From the NCBI GenBank assembly GCA_003229915.1, contig QIGA01000152.1, positions 1-10,026 of the forward strand: a stretch of DNA of 10,026 bases. Direction: 5' to 3'. This stretch comes from Chloroflexota bacterium. GTDB lineage: Bacteria; Chloroflexota; Dehalococcoidia; SZUA-161. Of the stretch, positions 1 to 3,946 are shown one piece after another. A program made the position numbers and the translations under genes. The number at the start of each line of letters is the position of its first letter. Positions within the stretch are counted from its first letter, which is position 1. The notes under the pieces are model-generated. The model was not told the origin of the DNA, did no database searches, and saw only the letters and a program-made list of their open reading frames with translations.

Positions 1-1
1 T

Positions 2-361
2 GAGAAGTTTGTGCTTCTCGCAATAGAAGAGGAGATTAGCAAAGAACGCAACTCGCATGTCTTCTCTGGTAGAGTCGGCGGTCAGGACGACGGCTATCGG
101 CGGCTGTACGGCGCCAGCCATGAAGCTCTTCTGCGACTCTTTAGGGATGAGAAAGGCTATCCTGAAAGCGGGGATATTACCCTCGATCAGTTGCAGGAGT
201 TCACGTATTGGTTGTTCAAATATCGTCTCAGGCACTGCGACAAGGCGCGGGTGGCCAGCGATACCAGGAAGGGTGTGGAGTTTCTCAGACGCCAGCGCTC
301 AGGCGATAGGCTCACCATTCCCCAAGGGGATCCTCCGGATATCGTCGACCCCACTCTCTAA
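2..361 (+). CDS. 3' part of an unrecognised gene, truncated by the window edge
   Basis: The frame is open from the first base of the window to a TAA at 359-361. At least 119 codons are therefore present and the true start probably lies upstream. A GTG at 11 is possible, but no ribosome binding site can be seen before it. The visible protein is soluble and highly charged, rich in Arg, Asp and Glu, with no membrane segment, no Cys cluster and no nucleotide-binding motif. The middle has aromatic helix-like stretches (around FTYWLFKYRLRH) and the tail is Pro/Asp-rich (QGDPPDIVDPTL). I do not recognise the family. It is co-directional with coaX, but a good promoter lies between them, so the two need not share a transcript. 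That it is coding is likely; its function is unknown. Confidence 0.55.
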   Translation, partial: EKFVLLAIEEEISKERNSHVFSGRVGGQDDGYRRLYGASHEALLRLFRDEKGYPESGDITLDQLQEFTYWLFKYRLRHCDKARVASDTRKGVEFLRRQRSGDRLTIPQGDPPDIVDPTL

Positions 362-388
362 GTGTGATGGCTGGACGTAAAACACATG

Positions 389-417
389 TTGTAACCTGAA
401 GGGTAGTCGGCTATAAT
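389..417 (+). promoter_or_regulatory. Sigma-70-type promoter of coaX-coaBC
   Basis: TTGTAA at 389-394 (4 of 6 to the -35 consensus) and a perfect TATAAT at 412-417 are separated by exactly 17 bp. Transcription should begin near 424, giving a leader of about 70 nt before the coaX ATG. The promoter sits after the end of the upstream gene and before the palindrome at 452-467. Confidence 0.7.
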
Positions 418-451
418 AGCGCTCACGTTGGGGTAATTCACTCTCGGTGGT

Positions 452-467
452 GCCGATTGCAATCGGC
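452..467. promoter_or_regulatory. Perfect 16-bp palindrome in the coaX leader (possible operator)
   Basis: GCCGATTGCAATCGGC equals its own reverse complement. It lies about 29-44 nt after the predicted transcription start and 29 nt before the coaX ATG. A perfect palindrome with no spacer fits a dimeric repressor site blocking the promoter just upstream. As RNA it could form only a 5-6 bp hairpin with a 4-6 nt loop, which is weak, and no T-run follows, so a terminator is unlikely. No second copy was seen in the window. Confidence 0.45.
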
Positions 468-496
468 GTGGCTGACTGGTGTGAGATAGGGGAACC

Positions 497-1267
497 ATGT
501 TACTGGCGATCGACATTGGTAATACGAATGTAGTGATAGGCGTCTTCGAAGGTGATAGTCTGAAGGCCACCTGGAGACTGGGCACTGATGTCCACAAGCT
601 TGAAGATGAATATGCTGCGGTGTTGCTCAATCTGTTATCAATGAGGAAGCTTGCTTTTGCAGATATCGATCATGCTATCATCTCAAGCTCAGTCCCGCCG
701 CTGGTGACGGTTTTCGAGGAGCTATGTCAACGCTACTTCGATGTCATACCCATGGTGGTCGAGCCGGGCACGAAGACCGGGGTTCGTATCTCGATTGATA
801 ACCCACGAGAGGTTGGAGCTGACCGCGTGGTCAATGCGGCAGCAGCGCACAGGCTCTACGGCGGCCCCTTGATAGTCATCGATTTTGGCACGGCCACTAC
901 GCTGGATGCGGTATCGAAAGAGGGGGATTATCTGGGGGGAGCCATTGCTCCGGGCATCACGATTTCGGCTGAGGCGCTCTTTGAGCATGCGGCCAAATTG
1001 CCCCGTGTGGAGCTGGTACGGCCTCAAAAAGCTATAGGCAGAAGCAGCGTTGCTGCAATGCAGTCCGGCATTATCTTCGGCTACGTAGGGCTCATAGAAG
1101 GCATCGTTACTCGCATGCGGAAGGAGTTGGGTGGCGATGCGAAGGTGATCGCCACAGGGGGGCTGGCGGACATCATAGCCAGTGAGACCGAAGTCGTAGA
1201 CGCCGTGGAGCCCGATTTGACGCTTGTGGGTCTGAGGCTGATACACGAGCTGAATAGTGAGCGTTAG
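497..1267 (+). CDS. coaX: Type III pantothenate kinase CoaX
   Basis: This enzyme phosphorylates pantothenate to 4'-phosphopantothenate, the first committed step of CoA synthesis, in the cytoplasm. The 256-residue length is typical of type III kinases. The ASKHA-fold motifs are intact: DIGNTN at residues 6-11 (phosphate 1 loop), GADR at 107-110, DFGTATT at 129-135 (phosphate 2 loop), GGAIAPGI at 147-154, TGG at 220-222 and a C-terminal PDLTLVGL at 239-246. The ATG at 497 is preceded by AGGGGA at 488-493, and the motif spacing leaves no room for a later start. The coaBC start follows 19 bp after the stop, so the pair is almost certainly one operon. It is driven by the promoter at 389-417 and perhaps controlled through the palindrome at 452-467. 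Type III kinases are generally insensitive to CoA feedback, which makes transcriptional control plausible. Confidence 0.95.
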   Translation: MLLAIDIGNTNVVIGVFEGDSLKATWRLGTDVHKLEDEYAAVLLNLLSMRKLAFADIDHAIISSSVPPLVTVFEELCQRYFDVIPMVVEPGTKTGVRISIDNPREVGADRVVNAAAAHRLYGGPLIVIDFGTATTLDAVSKEGDYLGGAIAPGITISAEALFEHAAKLPRVELVRPQKAIGRSSVAAMQSGIIFGYVGLIEGIVTRMRKELGGDAKVIATGGLADIIASETEVVDAVEPDLTLVGLRLIHELNSER

Positions 1268-1286
1268 CCAACCGTATGGAGGTAGC

Positions 1287-2483
1287 GTGTTTGAGGGTAA
1301 GAGCGTAGTTCTGGGAGTAACCGGCAGCATCGCTGCCTACAAGGCTGTGGATATCGCCAGCAAGCTGACTCAAAGGGGTCTGGCCGTCGATGTGGTGATG
1401 ACCAAGGCGGCCTTGGAGTTCGTGACGGCGTTATCCTTTCGCAGCGTCACCCATAGGCCTGTCGTCACTGATATGTGGGAGCTTTCCTCCGAGTTCAGTG
1501 TAGAGCATGTGGCGCTTGCTGAGAGAGCGGATGTTGTGGTAGTTGCTCCCGCGACCGCCAATACCATCGCCAAACTGGCAGTGGGCATTGCCGATGAGAT
1601 GCTGAGTTGCATTGTGCTTGCTACGAGGACGCCGGTGATAGTGGCCCCCGCGATGGATGCAGGGATGTACAGCAACGCAATAACACAGGAGAATCTGGCG
1701 AAGCTGGACTCACGGGGCTTTACTATAGTAGGCCCGGCGCATGGCCGCCTGGCTTCGGGATTGGTGGGGATGGGACGCCTCGTGGAGGCCGATGAAATAA
1801 TGGTCAATGTTTTCCAGGTTCTGGCGAGGAAGGGTGATCTGGCTGACAGGCAGGTTGTGGTCAGCGCCGGAGGCACACGGGAGCCCATCGATCTGGTACG
1901 CTATATAGGCAACCGTTCCTCGGGCAAAATGGGCTATGCGGTAGCTGAGGCAGCGAGGGACCGGGGCGCGATAGTTACCTTGATTAGCACTGTTACCGAG
2001 CTTCCTCCGCCCGCAGGGGTCGAGGTAATGCAGGTGGAGACCGCTCACGAGATGCGAGATGCCGTGCTAAAGGCTTCAGCAGCAGCGGATGTCCTCATCA
2101 TGGCAGCGGCGGTCGCTGATTATCAGCCGGCACAGGTCGTTGAGAGAAAGATTAGAAGGGAATCGGAAACCCTGAATCTCGAACTGGTGAAGACGGATGA
2201 CATTCTCAGCGAGGTCCATGGTGATGTAATCAAAGTTGGATTCGCCGCTGAGAGCGAGGATTTAATAGACAGGGCAACCGAGAAGCTTAGAAACAAGGAG
2301 CTTGACCTTATCGCCGCCAACGATGTTACCGCTGAGGGTAGCGGCTTCGGCACAGATACTAACAGGGTTACCCTGATCGATCGCCAGGGGAGGGTCGAGG
2401 AACTTCCCCTGATGCACAAGTACGAGGTGGCCCACCACATTCTGGACAGGGTAGTCGTGTTGCTCTCGCCGTCGCAGGATTGA
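1287..2483 (+). CDS. coaBC: Bifunctional phosphopantothenoylcysteine decarboxylase / phosphopantothenate-cysteine ligase CoaBC (Dfp)
   Basis: CoaBC joins cysteine to 4'-phosphopantothenate and then decarboxylates the product to 4'-phosphopantetheine. I chose GTG 1287 because GGAGGT at 1278-1283 sits just before it and the protein then begins at the flavoprotein core. The in-frame GTG at 1257 would overlap coaX and lacks a visible site. From 1287 the protein has 398 residues, close to E. coli CoaBC. The N-terminal flavodoxin-like CoaC domain (about 1-185) has GVTGSIAAYKA at 10-20, His74 in HVALAERAD, and PAMD at 121-124. The C-terminal CoaB domain (about 187-390) has GGTREPID at 195-202, NRSSGKMG at 209-216, AAAVADY at 273-279, Lys288 in KIR, GFAAE at 318-322 and GFGTDTN at 353-359. 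In CoaC, the Asn and Cys that are catalytic in E. coli appear as Asp124 and Ser157 (ASGLVGMGR). As I recall, similar forms occur in other bacteria, so this is more likely a variant than a loss. Confidence 0.94.
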   Translation: MFEGKSVVLGVTGSIAAYKAVDIASKLTQRGLAVDVVMTKAALEFVTALSFRSVTHRPVVTDMWELSSEFSVEHVALAERADVVVVAPATANTIAKLAVGIADEMLSCIVLATRTPVIVAPAMDAGMYSNAITQENLAKLDSRGFTIVGPAHGRLASGLVGMGRLVEADEIMVNVFQVLARKGDLADRQVVVSAGGTREPIDLVRYIGNRSSGKMGYAVAEAARDRGAIVTLISTVTELPPPAGVEVMQVETAHEMRDAVLKASAAADVLIMAAAVADYQPAQVVERKIRRESETLNLELVKTDDILSEVHGDVIKVGFAAESEDLIDRATEKLRNKELDLIAANDVTAEGSGFGTDTNRVTLIDRQGRVEELPLMHKYEVAHHILDRVVVLLSPSQD

Positions 2484-2508
2484 CGGTGCCAAGGTCGGCT
2501 GCTATGAT
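2480..2508 (+). promoter_or_regulatory. Strong promoter of the tRNA gene, overlapping the coaBC stop
   Basis: TTGACG at 2480-2485 (5 of 6) and TATGAT at 2503-2508 (5 of 6) are 17 bp apart. The -35 box includes the coaBC TGA stop (2481-2483). The predicted start, near 2515, lies only about 2 nt before the mature 5' end of the tRNA. Confidence 0.75.
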
Positions 2509-2516
2509 ATTTCTAT

Positions 2517-2592
2517 GGCAGCGTAGCTCAGAGGCCAGAGCGGGGGACTCATAAGCCCTTGGTCGCAGGTTCGAATCCTGCCGCTGCCACCA
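2517..2592 (+). tRNA. tRNA-Met (anticodon CAT), elongator type, CCA encoded
   Basis: A full 76-nt cloverleaf is visible. The acceptor stem GGCAGCG (2517-2523) pairs with CGCTGCC (2582-2588), followed by discriminator A and an encoded CCA (2590-2592). The D stem is GCTC/GAGC, and the T arm GCAGG (2565-2569), TTCGAAT loop, CCTGC is perfect. The anticodon CAT is at 2550-2552. Anticodon-stem pair 31:39 is an A-G mismatch (2547/2555), with four pairs remaining. G1:C72 is paired, which argues against an initiator tRNA. A CAT anticodon could also be a tRNA-Ile2 with lysidine-modified C34, but overall the arms look more like elongator Met. Confidence 0.93.
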
Positions 2593-2641
2593 ATAACTTC
2601 AATCCCCGACAAAGAGGACAGGGGACTCCACAGTAACCTCA

Positions 2642-2781
2642 AAGCTACACCAGCCTCAGCATCTGACCAGAGCCACAGCAGCTGCTATAGCAAAAGGAAC
2701 AACGCTTTGGTGTTTGTCCTGGTTGATTCAGGGCTGAGGCTTGGTGAACTGTTGAACCTGACTGTGGATGGCATAGACAGG
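2642..2781 (+). pseudogene. Decayed tyrosine recombinase (phage-type integrase) fragment
   Basis: Codons from 2692 onward give KRNNALVFVLVDSGLRLGEL and then LNLTVDGID. This matches the box I region of tyrosine recombinases, in which the Arg of the GLR motif is the first catalytic residue. Just upstream, a different frame (codons from 2642) gives LTRATAAAIAK, which fits the preceding helix of such enzymes. The switch between frames lies at an AAAA run (2692-2695), so a single-base indel explains it. After about 2781 the family resemblance ends, although the frame stays open to TAG 2857-2859. The boxes with the His-x-x-Arg and the Tyr nucleophile are absent. No start codon or ribosome binding site is credible. 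It begins about 50 bp beyond a tRNA 3' end, a classic integration site, so it is most likely the residue of an integrated element. Confidence 0.65.
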
Positions 2782-2820
2782 CAACGCCTTCCCCAATTGC
2801 GAGGGGTCTATAGAAATCAG

Positions 2821-2848
2821 CGTAGCTTTGTAGAATTACAAAGCTACG
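2821..2848. repeat. Perfect 12-bp inverted repeat with a 4-nt loop
   Basis: CGTAGCTTTGTA (2821-2832) and its exact reverse complement (2837-2848) flank GAAT. It lies 33 bp beyond the stop of the minus-strand small gene, where the bases after the hairpin on that strand read CTGATTT. It could act as a weak terminator for that gene. There is no clean T-run on either strand, so it may instead be a remnant of a small mobile repeat or a protein site. Confidence 0.6.
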
Positions 2849-2881
2849 GTCTGAAATAGAGAGGGCCAGTCTTCCTTGATG

Positions 2882-3046
2882 CTACTTAGGCAGGTCTGTC
2901 TTGACCTTCTTAACGTGCCCTCTGAACCCCAAGGCATGGTCCAACCTAACTGTGAGGGTGTCTGTGAGTTCCTCTGGGGTCAGGTTGCTTGCCCAATTTC
3001 CATCCAGGATGAGAGTCACTTTAGAAGTGATAGGATTGTTCTCCAT
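2882..3046 (-). CDS. Small soluble protein, 54 residues, unknown family
   Basis: The frame runs from an ATG (complement of 3044-3046) to a TAG (complement of 2882-2884). It is supported by GGAGGTGA on the minus strand (complement of 3056-3063), an extended anti-16S match placed 9 nt before the ATG and one of the best ribosome binding sites in the window. The protein starts MENNPITSKVTLILDGNWAS and ends in a Lys-rich tail (KKVKTDLPK). A hydrophobic strand-like stretch (KVTLIL) is followed by a Thr/Glu helix-like stretch (TPEELTDTLTVRL). It has no Cys, no signal peptide and no membrane segment. I do not recognise it. It is divergent from the 54-codon membrane gene at 3275, with the 11-bp repeat array between them. 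Confidence 0.6.
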   Translation of the reverse strand: MENNPITSKVTLILDGNWASNLTPEELTDTLTVRLDHALGFRGHVKKVKTDLPK

Positions 3047-3090
3047 GTTTTTGAATCACCTCCGAACTTCCTATACAAGTATATGTTCAT

Positions 3091-3096
3091 ATTATA
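3091..3096 (-). promoter_or_regulatory. Candidate -10 box of the minus-strand small gene
   Basis: The minus strand reads a perfect TATAAT here, about 45 nt before the ATG of the small gene. No good -35 hexamer lies 16-18 bp away. Instead, the tandem 11-bp repeats begin 11 bp upstream of the box, at 3108, which fits an activator-dependent promoter. It lies in a markedly AT-rich stretch, so a chance TATAAT is possible. Confidence 0.4.
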
Positions 3097-3107
3097 CGTA
3101 TCTTAAA

Positions 3108-3151
3108 TTAAGAAATCGTTAAGAAAACATTAAAAAAATGTTAAGAAGTCA
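3108..3151. repeat. Four tandem 11-bp units with TTAAGAA core (Pho-box-like array)
   Basis: TTAAGAA occurs at 3108, 3119 and 3141, and TTAAAAA at 3130, giving an exact 11-bp period over 44 bp: a 7-bp core plus 4 variable bases, four times. Direct repeats of 7+4 bp are the layout bound head-to-tail by OmpR/PhoB-family response regulators. On the plus strand a TATTAT (3161-3166) lies 9 bp beyond the last unit, so that unit would cover the -35 region. On the minus strand a TATAAT lies 11 bp beyond the first unit. Either or both small genes could be controlled. A short inverted repeat, AACATT/AATGTT (3126-3142), lies inside the array. Confidence 0.6.
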
Positions 3152-3237
3152 AGGGATGGATATTATAGGAGATGTTTTGGCACTCCAGCTTACTCGTATA
3201 TCCCTTTTGAGGAAAACCTGTTCCTGCTTGCCTGCTA

Positions 3238-3246
3238 TGTTATAAT
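3238..3246 (+). promoter_or_regulatory. Extended -10 promoter of the small membrane-protein gene
   Basis: TGTTATAAT is an extended -10 (TG, one base, then a perfect TATAAT at 3241-3246). No good -35 is present, which extended -10 promoters tolerate. The start would be near 3253, about 22 nt before the ATG at 3275. Confidence 0.55.
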
Positions 3247-3274
3247 CCCCCTAACATTAGGTCGGGAGGCGCAA

Positions 3275-3439
3275 ATGGACATCGTGAGGATGTTTGTCGG
3301 AGTACTGGTCTTTGCAGGAGCACTACTATTGGGTGTTGGCTTCGCTGGGAATTTCTCTGATGGCCAGATTATCACGGGGTTTGTGTTCGTTGGTCTGGCG
3401 GGGCTGGTTGCTTCAATGGCATTGGGCAGACCGAGCTAG
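3275..3439 (+). CDS. Small membrane protein with two transmembrane helices, 54 residues
   Basis: ATG 3275 is preceded by GGGAGG at 3264-3269 with 5 nt of spacing, and the frame ends at TAG 3437-3439. After a short N-terminus (MDIVR), residues 6-25 are almost all hydrophobic (MFVGVLVFAGALLLGVGFAG). A polar turn NFSDGQ follows at 26-31, then a second hydrophobic stretch from about 32 to 51 (IITGFVFVGLAGLVASMALG) and a short polar tail (RPS). This is a helical hairpin rich in Gly and Ala, likely to sit in the cytoplasmic membrane. There are no catalytic or metal-binding residues, and no cleavage site that would make it a secreted peptide. I do not recognise the family. It could be a regulator or accessory subunit of another membrane protein, or a hydrophobic toxin, but nothing next to it resembles an antitoxin or a partner. 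Confidence 0.65.
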   Translation: MDIVRMFVGVLVFAGALLLGVGFAGNFSDGQIITGFVFVGLAGLVASMALGRPS

Positions 3440-3460
3440 CAGGCTCGTGCGGCGGACTTA

Positions 3461-3511
3461 TCGGACATGTGAACCTGCTTTCGTGTAGCTTCTGCGCGAA
3501 GGGACGTCCGA
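3461..3511 (+). terminator. Imperfect stem-loop after the small membrane gene
   Basis: TCGGACAT (3461-3468) pairs with ACGTCCGA (3504-3511) with one mismatch. An inner stem of CTTTCG (3478-3483) with CGAAGG (3497-3502) has one G-U pair. It starts 22 nt after the stop codon. Only a short TTTT lies about 9 nt beyond it, so intrinsic termination is doubtful. Confidence 0.25.
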
Positions 3512-3608
3512 AAACGGCTCTTTTGGTTAGTGTATCAGTGGGCTCTCGTAGAGTCGTGTCGGATAGGAACTAGAAGCCCCAGAAATTGTTCGTGGTCTTC
3601 TTTTTCTC

Positions 3609-3772
3609 TCATGTTGCAGGCTTGGGTTTGGCCTTAGTTGGCTTCTTGTAGCTGACTTTCCTCTTTACCGTCTGGTGACCTATTACTTTTCCGAAAACAC
3701 CTAGCGCTTTCCGTTTTTCTACCTTGATGGCTTTCCTGTGGCAACGCTACGTTTGCCGAAGGGCCTCACCAT
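3609..3772 (-). pseudogene. Probable frameshifted gene for a small Lys/Arg-rich protein
   Basis: On the minus strand an ATG (complement of 3770-3772) opens MVRPFGKRSVATGK and reaches a stop soon after. A second frame, from about 3734 down to TGA (complement of 3609-3611), reads KAIKVEKRKALGVFGKVIGH and ends in a Lys/Pro tail (YKKPTKAKPKPAT). That second frame has no ATG, GTG or TTG start of its own, but joins the first naturally if one base was gained or lost near 3732-3736. The joined product would have about 55 residues and be strongly basic, like a nucleic-acid-binding or ribosome-associated peptide. The ribosome binding site (GAAGAA) is weak. I do not recognise a family. A chance open frame is a real alternative, though the regular Lys/Pro tail argues against it. 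Confidence 0.35.
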
Positions 3773-3895
3773 GATTCTTCGGCAGGGTTGGTACAAGGAT
3801 TATTGTCTCTTTTGACTGGAGTGTGACTTATGTGGAACCAGGGGGAACATTCCGACAAAAATAGGAGCTTGCCTCTTTAAGAGTACTCCTTCATA

Positions 3896-3904
3896 TGCTA
3901 CAAT
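3896..3904 (+). promoter_or_regulatory. Extended -10 promoter of the activase gene
   Basis: TGCTACAAT gives TG, one base, then TACAAT (3899-3904), 5 of 6 to consensus. TTTAAG at 3876-3881 is 17 bp upstream and only a weak -35. The start would be near 3911, inside the first copy of the phased repeat. Confidence 0.5.
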
Positions 3905-3907
3905 CTG

Positions 3908-3937
3908 TGATAAGATGTGAATAGGATATGATAAGAT
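3908..3937 (+). repeat. Phased TGATAAGAT repeats in the activase leader
   Basis: TGATAAGAT occurs exactly at 3908-3916 and 3929-3937, 21 bp apart or two helical turns. A degenerate copy, TGAATAGGAT, sits between them at 3918-3927. They overlap the predicted transcription start and end just before GAGG (3941-3944) and the ATG at 3947. A regulator binding one face of the DNA here could repress the gene. Effects on the mRNA leader are also possible, since the Shine-Dalgarno GAGG is only 2 nt from the ATG. Confidence 0.5.
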
Positions 3938-3946
3938 AAAGAGGTT

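Larger units (their letters stand above)
3440..3946. other. 507-bp stretch without a confident intact gene
   Basis: Between the small membrane gene and the activase I see no intact gene on either strand. It holds an imperfect stem-loop (3461-3511), a likely broken Lys/Arg-rich frame on the minus strand (3609-3772), an extended -10 promoter (3896-3904) and phased repeats just before the activase start (3908-3937). The remaining bases show nothing I can support. Confidence 0.6.

Noticed and set aside
1257..1286. GTG 1257 as the coaBC start
   Set aside because: It overlaps coaX and lacks a Shine-Dalgarno. GTG 1287 follows GGAGGT directly.
722..1330. A 202-codon open frame on the minus strand opposite coaX
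   Set aside because: It is antisense to a gene with complete family motifs, has no ribosome binding site and no recognisable domain.
2876..3122. Two plus-strand frames of about 75 codons
   Set aside because: They lie opposite the minus-strand 54-codon gene, which has a far better ribosome binding site.
3294..3488. A 64-codon plus-strand frame overlapping the small membrane gene in another frame
   Set aside because: It is Trp/Arg-rich with no coherent hydrophobic pattern and no ribosome binding site. The frame starting at 3275 has both.
3831..3857. GGAAC direct repeats around an AGGGG core as a possible regulatory site
   Set aside because: The repeats are short, irregular and far from the -10 box, and could easily be chance.
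2593..3946. A CRISPR array or riboswitch in the gene-poor stretch
   Set aside because: No repeat-spacer pattern was found. The 11-bp array has no spacers of CRISPR length, and no known riboswitch core was recognised.
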